52,800 nt of DNA from Candidatus Omnitrophota bacterium. GTDB lineage: Bacteria; Ratteibacteria; UBA8468; B48-G9; DTJG01. A program made the position numbers and the translations under genes. The stretch lies in the NCBI GenBank assembly GCA_023485205.1, contig JAMCZX010000024.1:1-52800 (forward strand). Reading direction: 5' to 3'. The notes below the pieces were generated by a model. The model was not told the DNA's origin. It did not search any database and saw only the letters and a list, made by a program, of their open reading frames with translations. This document shows, in pieces, positions 25,662 to 33,890 of the stretch (the first letter of the stretch is position 1; every line of letters begins with the position of its first letter).

Positions 25662-27672
25662 AAAAATATTATTCTTTCTTTTAATCCTTTTACCTTTTTT
25701 GGTCTATTCCAATTCCCTGTTTAATCACTTTTTAAGGGATGATTTAGACCTTATCGTTATTAACCCTCTTATTAAAAATTTCAGGTTTTTCCCTGTTTAT
25801 TTTAAAACAAATCTTTTTTATTCTGTTTATGGATTACCCTCTAATTTTTACAGGCCCATGCAGACAATCCTGTATGCCATTATCTATCACATATTTGGAT
25901 TAAACGTGGTGCCATACCACCTTTTAAATATCTTTTTGCATATCGGAAATGCCATCCTTATTTATGTATTATTGAGAAAAATATACCCGGAAAACGTTTC
26001 TTTTTTATCGTCTCTTTTATGGGCAATACATCCTATACAAACAGAGGCTATAACTTATGTATCAGGGACAGCAGACCCGCTATGCCTGTTTTGGACACTG
26101 CTGACTATTTTATTTTTTTCTGAACGCAGGTATACGTTTTCTCTTATTTTCTTTGTTTTATCCTTTTTATCCAAAGAGACAGCGGTTCTTACCCCTTTTC
26201 TGCTACTTATTTATGAACATGCCAGAAACTCATCTTCAGTATTATCTTCTTCAGGCAGGGATGGCATTAAAATAGAAGATGGATATAAAAAGAAGTGGTG
26301 GACGTTTATCTTTTTTTACATATCTTTAATATATGGAATATTGCGGCTCACAATATTAAAATTCACTCCTATTATTGCACAGGCTCAATTTCTTCCAAGA
26401 TTTTTCACAAGCTTCAAGGCTTTTTTCCTTTATATATGGACACTTGTTTTTCCTTTTGTTCTTGGTATAGGAAGAGAGCTTCCCTATGTTTCTTCTTTTT
26501 TTTCAAATATAAAAGACCCTTATTTTATTGCAGGTTTTATCTTGTTTGTTGTTTTTTTATTTTTCTTATGGAAAAAAAGAAAGAATCCTTATATACTTTT
26601 TGCAGGCTCATGGTTTCTTGTAAGCTATTCAATTATTTCAGACATTGCCCTGCCTGTAAATGGAAACTTCAGGGAACACTGGATGTATACGCCATCCATT
26701 GGTTTCTTTATTCTTTTTATATTGGGATATGAAAAAATTAAGGATATTTTCCTGACTAAATTGAAAACAGGAGGATTCACATCCGCAAAAATAAAAAAAT
26801 ATGCTTATGTTCCCCTGTTCATTCTTTTTGTTTTATATGGAACAAGAACATTCATTAAAAATTTTGATTGGAGGAATCAAAGAGTGCTTGTTCAAACCTC
26901 TTTAAAACATGCACCATATTCATCGTTGTTACATCAATGGTATGGTCTTATTCTTCTTGGTAAAGGAAAATACAAACAGGCTTTAACAGAATTGAAGTAT
27001 TCTTATGCCCTTAATTATAGATATGGTATCAGAACAAGCATTGCACAGGCATATTTTGATATGAAAAATTATAAAATGGCGGGAAAATATTGGGGGGAGA
27101 GTTTAAAATCATATCCTGATAATATGAATGCTCTTTATGGTATAGCTTCATTATTTGAAAAGACAGGACAAACAGAAAAAAGTATGGAAGTATTAAAATG
27201 GATTATTAAGAATAAACCTTTTTTTTCCCCTGCATATTTTCTTCTGGGGAAAATATATTTTAAAGAAAGGAACTATAAAAAGGCTGCAATGTATTTAAAT
27301 TCTGAAGTGCAATTAAATCCTCAGGATTATCGTGCCTATTATTTATTGTGTATAATCTATCTAAATAATAAAGATTTCATTTCTGCTTTTCAGGAAATTG
27401 GAAATGCTGTTAAATTAAAACCTGAAAACACAACGTTTCTTATAGATGCGGCAAGGCTATGCCAGCTCTTGAAAATGAATGAAAAAGCCATTGTATATTT
27501 TAAGAGATATCTTTCCATTAAACCGGATAATTTATCTGCATTAAATGATATGGCAATATCTTTTGCCGTTCTTGGTAAAAAACAACAGGCAATTAAAATA
27601 TGGGAAAATATATTAAAGAAAAACCCGGGATTCAGTGAAGCAAAAATAAATCTTGAAAAGACACTTAAATAA
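25651..27672 (+). CDS. TMTC-like TPR membrane protein, A-type (A2)
   Basis: 673 residues, the same length as A1, with near-identical DNA over much of the N-terminal half (for example the LFNHFLRDD loop and the AIHPIQTEAITYVSGTADP segment). It diverges in the first loop, in the 230-250 region and in the TPR half. The start overlaps the GT39-like gene by 11 bp. From about residue 483 onward the TPR region is duplicated almost base for base as the end of B2 (offset 2,093 bp), so A2 is one parent of a chimera. Predicted topology: about ten membrane helices then periplasmic or cytoplasmic TPRs; function as for A1, unproven. Confidence 0.75.
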   Translation: MVNKKILFFLLILLPFLVYSNSLFNHFLRDDLDLIVINPLIKNFRFFPVYFKTNLFYSVYGLPSNFYRPMQTILYAIIYHIFGLNVVPYHLLNIFLHIGNAILIYVLLRKIYPENVSFLSSLLWAIHPIQTEAITYVSGTADPLCLFWTLLTILFFSERRYTFSLIFFVLSFLSKETAVLTPFLLLIYEHARNSSSVLSSSGRDGIKIEDGYKKKWWTFIFFYISLIYGILRLTILKFTPIIAQAQFLPRFFTSFKAFFLYIWTLVFPFVLGIGRELPYVSSFFSNIKDPYFIAGFILFVVFLFFLWKKRKNPYILFAGSWFLVSYSIISDIALPVNGNFREHWMYTPSIGFFILFILGYEKIKDIFLTKLKTGGFTSAKIKKYAYVPLFILFVLYGTRTFIKNFDWRNQRVLVQTSLKHAPYSSLLHQWYGLILLGKGKYKQALTELKYSYALNYRYGIRTSIAQAYFDMKNYKMAGKYWGESLKSYPDNMNALYGIASLFEKTGQTEKSMEVLKWIIKNKPFFSPAYFLLGKIYFKERNYKKAAMYLNSEVQLNPQDYRAYYLLCIIYLNNKDFISAFQEIGNAVKLKPENTTFLIDAARLCQLLKMNEKAIVYFKRYLSIKPDNLSALNDMAISFAVLGKKQQAIKIWENILKKNPGFSEAKINLEKTLK

Positions 27673-28269
27673 ACATAGGAGAAGCCATGAATATCAAAAA
27701 CCTTAATAATAAAAGAAATATAATTATAATTTTTTTGGCGGTAATGGCTGTCTATATAAATGCAATTTTTAATCCCTTTATCTTTGATGATTTCGCTCTT
27801 GTTGTTAACAATCCCTATATAAAAAATTTTTTAAACTTTCCTTATTATTGGACACATAATTTGTTTATAAATGGAACATCAGGTTTTTACAGGCCTTTAC
27901 AGACAATTTTATATGCTGTTATTTATCATTTATTTGGGTTAAATGTGGTTTCATATCATTTATTGAATATTTTCCTGCATGCAGGAAATGCAATTCTTAT
28001 ATATATTTTATTAAAAAAGCTCTATTCAGAAAAAGTCTCTTTTCTGATTTCTCTTTTATGGGCAATCCATCCCATACAAACTCAGGCAGTAACCTATATG
28101 TCAGGAACAGCTGACCCGTTATGCTTGTTTTGGACACTGCTGACTATTTTATTCTTTTCAACCCGCAGATATATATTTTCTATTTTTTCATTTATTTTTG
28201 CTCTATTATCCAAAGAGACAGCAATTCTTACACCCTTTCTAATCTATATCTATGAATATACAAGGGTTT
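27101..28269 (+). repeat. 1.17-kb direct repeat, first copy
   Basis: The segment from the A2 TPR region through the A2 stop and the B2 start recurs at 29194-30362 with a constant offset of 2,093 bp. It is essentially identical up to about 28086, then has a short patch of scattered differences, and is identical again to about 28269. Confidence 0.9.
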
Positions 28270-29765
28270 CCTCTGCAGGGTTTCTGCCTTCTTATAAATA
28301 TGATTCTTTTAGAATTTTTTCTGTTCCGCTTTATGAAGAGCAGACGATTGATTTTAAACAAAAACCTTCAACAACTAAAATTTTATGGCTGTGTACTTTT
28401 CTTGGAGCGTCAATATTATATAGTATTTTAAGGATTACCATATTAGTTCCATTTAAGTCGTCATCTATGGGCACAGTTCCATTTCTTTCAAGGTTTTACA
28501 CAAGTTTTCATGCTTTTTTGCAATATATACAACTACTTATTTTTCCCAATATTCTTGCTATGGAAAGATATATTCCTTATATTAAAACATGGAAAAATCC
28601 GGATTTCATAGCAGGTTTTATTTGCTTTGTTTTATTCCTATACTGGCTTTATAAAATAAGAAAAAATCCCGGTTTATTTTTCCCCGGTATATGGTTTTTA
28701 CTTAATTATATAGCCATTATGAATGTGATTATACCCATTAATTCAAATATTGCTGAAGAATGGATGTATACACCTTCAATTGGATTTTTTATTCTTTTCA
28801 TACTTGGATATGAAAAAATCAAGGATATTTTTCTGAATAAATTAAAAACAAAAAACCTCAACTCTGTAAAAATAAAAAAATATGTTTATATTCCTCTTAT
28901 AATTATTTTTTGTCTCTATGGAACCAGAACAATCGTTCGTAATACAGACTGGAAAAATCCAGTGATTTTTTATAAAAAAGCCATTGTGTATTTTCCATAT
29001 CAAAAGCTTTATAACAATCTTGCCTCAACCTATCTGTCAGAACATAAATATCATCATGCAATTAAATACTTTAAAATTGTTCTTCAATACTCTCCTGATT
29101 ATTATACAGCGATTCTGGGAATAGGAGATTCTTATATAAAACTTAAAAAAATAAAAAAGGCAGAGCCATATTTAAAAAAGGCTGCTATAGAAGGTTTAAA
29201 ATCATATCCTGATAATATGAATGCTCTTTATGGTATAGCTTCATTATTTGAAAAGACAGGACAAACAGAAAAAAGTATGGAAGTATTAAAATGGATTGTT
29301 AAGAATAAACCTTTTTTTTCCCCTGCATATTTTCTTCTGGGGAAAATATATTTTAAAGAAAGGAACTATAAAAAGGCTGCAATGTATTTAAATTCTGAAG
29401 TGCAATTAAATCCTCAGGATTATCGTGCCTATTATTTATTGTGTATAATCTATCTAAATAATAAAGATTTCATTTCTGCTTTTCAGGAAATTGGAAATGC
29501 TGTTAAATTAAAACCTGAAAACACAACGTTTCTTATAGATGCGGCAAGGCTATGCCAGCTCTTGAAAATGAATGAAAAAGCCATTGTATATTTTAAGAGA
29601 TATCTTTCCATTAAACCGGATAATTTATCTGCATTAAATGATATGGCAATATCTTTTGCCGTTCTTGGTAAAAAACAACAGGCAATTAAAATATGGGAAA
29701 ATATATTAAAGAAAAACCCGGGATTCAGTGAAGCAAAAATAAATCTTGAAAAGACACTTAAATAA
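27687..29765 (+). CDS. TMTC-like TPR membrane protein, chimeric B-type (B2)
   Basis: 692 residues. The membrane half is B-type (NPFIFDDFAL, THAT closely follows B1 and B3), with the HPIQTQAVTYMSGTADP motif. At about residue 502 the sequence switches to the A-type TPR end: from 29194 the DNA matches A2 from 27101 with one base change seen (Ile to Val) through the stop and into the next gene. The protein is therefore a B-head/A-tail hybrid made by unequal crossover. A short ragged segment at the junction (KKAAIEGLKSYPDNM) marks the breakpoint within a TPR. It is intact and in frame, so it is likely still expressed. Confidence 0.75.
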   Translation: MNIKNLNNKRNIIIIFLAVMAVYINAIFNPFIFDDFALVVNNPYIKNFLNFPYYWTHNLFINGTSGFYRPLQTILYAVIYHLFGLNVVSYHLLNIFLHAGNAILIYILLKKLYSEKVSFLISLLWAIHPIQTQAVTYMSGTADPLCLFWTLLTILFFSTRRYIFSIFSFIFALLSKETAILTPFLIYIYEYTRVSSAGFLPSYKYDSFRIFSVPLYEEQTIDFKQKPSTTKILWLCTFLGASILYSILRITILVPFKSSSMGTVPFLSRFYTSFHAFLQYIQLLIFPNILAMERYIPYIKTWKNPDFIAGFICFVLFLYWLYKIRKNPGLFFPGIWFLLNYIAIMNVIIPINSNIAEEWMYTPSIGFFILFILGYEKIKDIFLNKLKTKNLNSVKIKKYVYIPLIIIFCLYGTRTIVRNTDWKNPVIFYKKAIVYFPYQKLYNNLASTYLSEHKYHHAIKYFKIVLQYSPDYYTAILGIGDSYIKLKKIKKAEPYLKKAAIEGLKSYPDNMNALYGIASLFEKTGQTEKSMEVLKWIVKNKPFFSPAYFLLGKIYFKERNYKKAAMYLNSEVQLNPQDYRAYYLLCIIYLNNKDFISAFQEIGNAVKLKPENTTFLIDAARLCQLLKMNEKAIVYFKRYLSIKPDNLSALNDMAISFAVLGKKQQAIKIWENILKKNPGFSEAKINLEKTLK

Positions 29766-30362
29766 ACATAGGAGAAGCCATGAATATCAAAAACCTTAAT
29801 AATAAAAGAAATATAATTATAATTTTTTTGGCGGTAATGGCTGTCTATATAAATGCAATTTTTAATCCCTTTATCTTTGATGATTTCGCTCTTGTTGTTA
29901 ACAATCCCTATATAAAAAATTTTTTAAACTTTCCTTATTATTGGACACATAATTTGTTTATAAATGGAACATCAGGTTTTTACAGGCCTTTACAGACAAT
30001 TTTATATGCTGTTATTTATCATTTATTTGGGTTAAATGTGGTTTCATATCATTTATTGAATATTTTCCTGCATGCAGGAAATGCAATTCTTATATATATT
30101 TTATTAAAAAAGCTCTATTCAGAAAAAGTCTCTTTTCTGATTTCTCTTTTATGGGCAATCCATCCCATACAAACTCAGGCAGTAACATATATATCAGGAA
30201 CAGCAGACCCGCTATGCCTGTTTTGGACACTGCTGACTATTTTATTCTTTTCAACCCGCAGATATATATTTTCTTTTTTTTCATTTATTTTTGCTCTATT
30301 ATCAAAAGAGACAGCAATTCTTACACCCTTTCTAATCTATATCTATGAATATACAAGGGTTT
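29194..30362 (+). repeat. 1.17-kb direct repeat, second copy
   Basis: Second copy of 27101-28269, spanning the end of B2, the 14-bp intergenic spacer and the first about 195 codons of B3. The differing patch near 30170-30230 resembles A1/B1 (ATATATATCAGG, CCGCTATGCCTG), suggesting gene conversion from another array member. Confidence 0.9.
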
Positions 30363-31843
30363 CAGAGGTATATTCTTTACCTTTTTCCCAATATAATTCT
30401 TTTAAAATATTCTCTGTTCCATTTTATAAAAAATTAACCAATGAAACTTATCATATTTCATCTAATAAACTTTTATGGTTATTTTTTCTTTTCAGTTTTT
30501 CTATTTTATATGCTGTTTTAAGGATTACCATATTAGTTTCATTTAAGCCGTCATCTATGGGCACAGTTCCATTTCTTTCAAGGTTTTACACAAGTTTTCA
30601 TGCTTTTTTGCAATATATACAACTACTTATTTTTCCCAATATTCTTGTTATGGAAAGATATCTGCCTTATATTAAAACATGGAAAAATTCTGATTTCATA
30701 GTGGGTTTTATATGCTTTGTTTTATTTTTATACTGGCTATACAGGATAAGAAAAAATCCCGGTTTATTTTTCCCCGGTATATGGTTTTTACTTAGTTATA
30801 TAGCCATTATGAATGTGATTGTACCTATTAATGCCAATATTGCTGAAGAATGGATGTATACGCCTTCAATTGGGTTTTTTATTCTTTTTATACTTGGATA
30901 TGAAAAAATCAAGGATATTTTTCTGGATAAATTAAAAACAAAAAATTTCAGTTCTGAAAAAATAAAAAAATATATTTATATACCTCTTATAATTATTTTT
31001 TGCCTTTATGGGACAAGAACAATTATCAGAAATACTGACTGGAAAAATCCTATTATTTTTTATAAAAAAGCCATTGTATATTTTCCTTCTCAACGACTTT
31101 ATAATAATCTTGCTTCGACTTATCTATCAAAAAACAAATTTTATCAGGCAATTAAATACTTTAAAATTGTTCTTCAATACTCTCCTGATCATTATAAAGC
31201 GATTCTGGGAATAGGAGATTCTTATATAAAACTTAAAAATCCGAAAAAAGCAGAAGAATATTTCAATAAGGCAATATATCTAAATCCTGATTCACCGCTT
31301 GCCTATGTGGAAATGGCAGAAGTGTATATTATTAAAAAAGATAAAATAAAAGAGAAAGAATACCTTGAGCAGGCAATCCGGATAGGTCCTGCTTACTGGA
31401 AATCATATTACTGGCTTGGGGTTTTGTATTTAAATTCAGGACGTTTTAACAGGGCTTTCTATAATCTTAAAATATCTGCGGCAATAAATCCTAATTATGC
31501 TTTAACCTATAATGACCTCGGAGTTCTATATGAGAATATAGGCCAGTCTTATAAGGCATTGGCTGAATTTAAAAAGGCTTATTCCATATCCCAAAAAGAT
31601 ACAGACGTTCTTATTAATCTTGCAGAGGCATATCAGATTTTGGGTAATTATAAAGAGTCTGTCTTCTATTATCAAAAAGCTCTTTCTCTTTCCCCTTCAA
31701 ACCCTGTGATTTTAAATAAAATCGCAATAGGTTTTGCTCTTTCAGGGGACAAACATCAGGCTATAAATATATGGGAGGCAATTCTGAGAAGATATCCGGA
31801 TTTCAGGGAAGCAAAAATAAACCTTGAAAGAGCCCTGAAATAA
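29780..31843 (+). CDS. TMTC-like TPR membrane protein, B-type (B3)
   Basis: 687 residues. The first about 195 residues are nearly identical to B2. The soluble loop at about 200-235 is different from both B1 and B2, then the membrane part rejoins B-type sequence. The TPR half (from about 440) is B1-like (GPAYWKSYYWLGVLYLNSG, KALAEFKKAYSIS, QAINIWEAILRRYPD). It has D34-D35 in the first loop and the HPIQTQAVTYISGTADP motif as in its relatives. It ends the array; a hairpin-repeat copy follows. The variable loop between conserved membrane blocks suggests diversification of a periplasmic surface. Confidence 0.75.
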   Translation: MNIKNLNNKRNIIIIFLAVMAVYINAIFNPFIFDDFALVVNNPYIKNFLNFPYYWTHNLFINGTSGFYRPLQTILYAVIYHLFGLNVVSYHLLNIFLHAGNAILIYILLKKLYSEKVSFLISLLWAIHPIQTQAVTYISGTADPLCLFWTLLTILFFSTRRYIFSFFSFIFALLSKETAILTPFLIYIYEYTRVSEVYSLPFSQYNSFKIFSVPFYKKLTNETYHISSNKLLWLFFLFSFSILYAVLRITILVSFKPSSMGTVPFLSRFYTSFHAFLQYIQLLIFPNILVMERYLPYIKTWKNSDFIVGFICFVLFLYWLYRIRKNPGLFFPGIWFLLSYIAIMNVIVPINANIAEEWMYTPSIGFFILFILGYEKIKDIFLDKLKTKNFSSEKIKKYIYIPLIIIFCLYGTRTIIRNTDWKNPIIFYKKAIVYFPSQRLYNNLASTYLSKNKFYQAIKYFKIVLQYSPDHYKAILGIGDSYIKLKNPKKAEEYFNKAIYLNPDSPLAYVEMAEVYIIKKDKIKEKEYLEQAIRIGPAYWKSYYWLGVLYLNSGRFNRAFYNLKISAAINPNYALTYNDLGVLYENIGQSYKALAEFKKAYSISQKDTDVLINLAEAYQILGNYKESVFYYQKALSLSPSNPVILNKIAIGFALSGDKHQAINIWEAILRRYPDFREAKINLERALK

Positions 31844-31857
31844 ATACTAATTTATGA

Positions 31858-31934
31858 TAAATACTTAGTGAACGCTGTTTGAAATAAGTTTGGCTCGTCT
31901 TTGAGGCGAAAACACTGTCTTAGTGAATATTTAC
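31858..31934 (+). repeat. Dispersed hairpin repeat, internally deleted (copy 5)
   Basis: 77 bp with both outer arms (TAAATACTTAGTGAACGCTG and ACACTGTCTTAGTGAATATT-TAC) but only the left inner half (ATAAGTTTGG). The inner right end is missing. The remaining 31935-32008 before the next promoter shows no gene or repeat I can recognise. Confidence 0.75.
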
Positions 31935-32008
31935 GTGCTTGATGCATCTTTTTCCTCAATGACCAGACTGCTTCCCGGATGGCAAGGTAAAAAAAATGGC
32001 AATAATTT

Positions 32009-32037
32009 TTGACATTGGTAAAAATTTCCTGTAAAGT
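32009..32037 (+). promoter_or_regulatory. Promoter of first DUF4143 ATPase, possibly leaderless
   Basis: TTGACA at 32009-32014, 17 bp, TAAAGT at 32032-32037. A start site about 7 bp after the -10 box would fall on the ATG at 32044, and no ribosome site is visible, so the message may be leaderless. Confidence 0.5.
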
Positions 32038-32043
32038 TAAAAC

Positions 32044-33219
32044 ATGCTGAAAGAACGTTATCTTACCCGATACGTCCATGAAGACGTCATGGAAAAAATG
32101 GTTTTTGTAGGCGGCCCCAGACAGGTGGGAAAAACTACCCTGGCGAAGCACGTCGCCGGCCTTTATTTCAAAAACTTTCAATATCTTAATTGGGATGAAC
32201 AGCAGGACCGCAGGGATATGAAGGCAGGACGGCTGCCGACTGATAAAAAACTTATTATTTTCGATGAAATTCATAAATATAAAAATTGGAAAAATTTTCT
32301 AAAGGGAATATACGATAAACATAAAGACCGCTATAAAATTCTTGTGACCGGCAGCGCACGCCTTGACGTATACAGAAAAGGCGGAGACTCGCTTCTCGGC
32401 AGATACCATTATTATCGTCTGCATCCATTTACTATCGCAGAATTTATCAATAAATTCAATGTTCCGAAAGTTCTTAAAGAAATAGATTTTTATTCATCAA
32501 AAGAAACGAAAGAGGCTCTGGACATACTTCTTAAATTCGGAGGGTTCCCGGAACCTCTCCTGAAACAAAACGAAAAAGCGCTTAGACGATGGCATAATGA
32601 AAGAACCGAACTTCTTGTGCGGGAAGATATCAGAGATTTACAGAACATACGGGATATCTCATCGCTTGAAACGCTTGTGGATATACTCCCGTCAAAAGTC
32701 GGTTCCCTTCTTTCATTGAATTCATTAAGAGAAGACGTTGAGGTGGCACATAAGACCATTGCTTTATGGATGAACGTTCTGGAAAGATTTTATTATCATT
32801 TTCGCATATTTCCGTTCTATCACAATAAAATACGAGCCCTGAAAAAAGAATCCAAATTATATCTTTGGGACTGGTCACAGGTAAATTCTGAAGCGGCTCT
32901 TTTTGAAAATATCGTCGCTTCGCATCTTTTGAAATTTTGCCATTTTCTGAAAGATAATCTTGGATATCGCGCTGAACTTTGGTACCTACGCGACGTTGAC
33001 GGCAGGGAAGTGGATTTTTTCGTTTCAATCAAGGACCAACCGTGGTTTGCGGTGGAAGTTAAATCTTCGTTTCAAAAACCTGCACATAATCTTTTATATT
33101 TCGGAAGAAAAATTAAAATTCCATTCCTTTATCAGACAACCTTTGAGGAAAACGTTGACGTAATGGAAAATTCTGTAAGAATAATCAGCGTTGATAAATT
33201 TCTTTCCGGTTTAATTTAA
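32044..33219 (+). CDS. AAA ATPase with DUF4143 C-terminal domain (1)
   Basis: 391 residues. The AAA_14-type ATPase has Walker A GGPRQVGKTTL near 23-33, Walker B KLIIFDEIHKYKNW near 76-89, and sensor-like ILVTGSARLDVY. The C-terminal DUF4143 domain ends with REVDFFVSIKDQPWFAVEVKS, which keeps the D...ExK pattern of PD-(D/E)XK nucleases. The molecular role of this common family is not established. Its GC content looks higher than that of the neighbouring glycosyltransferase genes, which suggests acquisition. It is flanked on both sides by copies of the hairpin repeat. Two other DUF4143 ATPases lie within 10 kb but are only distantly alike. Confidence 0.85.
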   Translation: MLKERYLTRYVHEDVMEKMVFVGGPRQVGKTTLAKHVAGLYFKNFQYLNWDEQQDRRDMKAGRLPTDKKLIIFDEIHKYKNWKNFLKGIYDKHKDRYKILVTGSARLDVYRKGGDSLLGRYHYYRLHPFTIAEFINKFNVPKVLKEIDFYSSKETKEALDILLKFGGFPEPLLKQNEKALRRWHNERTELLVREDIRDLQNIRDISSLETLVDILPSKVGSLLSLNSLREDVEVAHKTIALWMNVLERFYYHFRIFPFYHNKIRALKKESKLYLWDWSQVNSEAALFENIVASHLLKFCHFLKDNLGYRAELWYLRDVDGREVDFFVSIKDQPWFAVEVKSSFQKPAHNLLYFGRKIKIPFLYQTTFEENVDVMENSVRIISVDKFLSGLI

Positions 33220-33220
33220 G

Positions 33221-33250
33221 AATTCCCTGTTGGCTTGCCACAGGGGAATT
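33221..33250 (+). terminator. Hairpin after first DUF4143 ATPase, possible terminator
   Basis: AATTCCCTGT and ACAGGGGAATT pair with one bulged G and enclose an inner GGC/GCC step. There is no long T-run, so termination would be weak or factor-dependent. Confidence 0.45.
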
Positions 33251-33262
33251 TACTTAAGAAAA

Positions 33263-33310
33263 GTAAATACTCAAGTAGAACGGTGTTTGAAATAAGTTTG
33301 GATTGTCTTT
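33263..33310 (+). repeat. Dispersed hairpin repeat, left half only (copy 6)
   Basis: Contains the outer left arm (GTAAATACTCAAGTAGAACG) and the inner left arm ATAAGTTTGGATTGTCTTT, then stops abruptly at the start codon of the DUF4416 gene. The right half is absent. Confidence 0.8.
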
Positions 33311-33311
33311 T

Positions 33312-33824
33312 ATGATGACTAAAATTTTTTGCGGGATTATTTATAAAGAGGAGGAAATTTATCAAAAAGCACTTCACCTTCTAAAAGAAAAATTTGGTGA
33401 AACTGAGATTGAAAGCGAATTTATTCCATTTAATTTCACGGATTACTATGAAGAAGAAATGGGAAAAAATCTGAAAAGAAGATATATCTCTTTTTCCTCT
33501 CTGCAATCATTAGAAAATCCCTATAAATGGAAGGTTTTAACAGGAAGGATTGAAAAACAGTTAAGCCTGTCCGGTTCAAGACAGATTAACATAGACCCCG
33601 GGTACCTGACCCTTTCAAAGGTAGTTCTTTTCTCAACAAAAAATTATTACCATAGAATATATCTCGGAGAAGGGATTTTTGCAGAAGTAACACTGAGATG
33701 GCATAACAAAAAATATGAGATTTTTCCATGGACATACCCTGACTATAAAACAGAATTTGCAAAAGAATTTTTTACAAATATGAGAGAAATATACTCTATC
33801 CAGATTAAAAGCCCTCAACATTGA
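33312..33824 (+). CDS. DUF4416 family protein
   Basis: 170 residues from ATG 33312; a second ATG follows immediately. The sequence carries the DUF4416 signatures: INIDPGYLTLSKVVLFSTKNYYHRIYL, AEVTLRWHNKKYE and PWTYPDYKTEFAKEF. Function is unknown; members occur singly in many anaerobes and candidate phyla. No ribosome site is visible. Instead the left half of a hairpin repeat ends one base before the start, so that repeat supplies the upstream region. The stop codon overlaps the -35 box of the next gene's promoter. Confidence 0.85.
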   Translation: MMTKIFCGIIYKEEEIYQKALHLLKEKFGETEIESEFIPFNFTDYYEEEMGKNLKRRYISFSSLQSLENPYKWKVLTGRIEKQLSLSGSRQINIDPGYLTLSKVVLFSTKNYYHRIYLGEGIFAEVTLRWHNKKYEIFPWTYPDYKTEFAKEFFTNMREIYSIQIKSPQH

Positions 33825-33850
33825 CATTATAAGTGAAATCATTATATACT
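33821..33850 (+). promoter_or_regulatory. Promoter of second DUF4143 ATPase
   Basis: TTGACA at 33821-33826, 18-bp spacer, TATACT at 33845-33850, 40 bp before the ATG at 33891. The -35 box contains the TGA stop of the preceding gene. Confidence 0.6.
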
Positions 33851-33890
33851 AAACAAAAATTGATAAAAATGTTTAATGGACTAAATAAAA

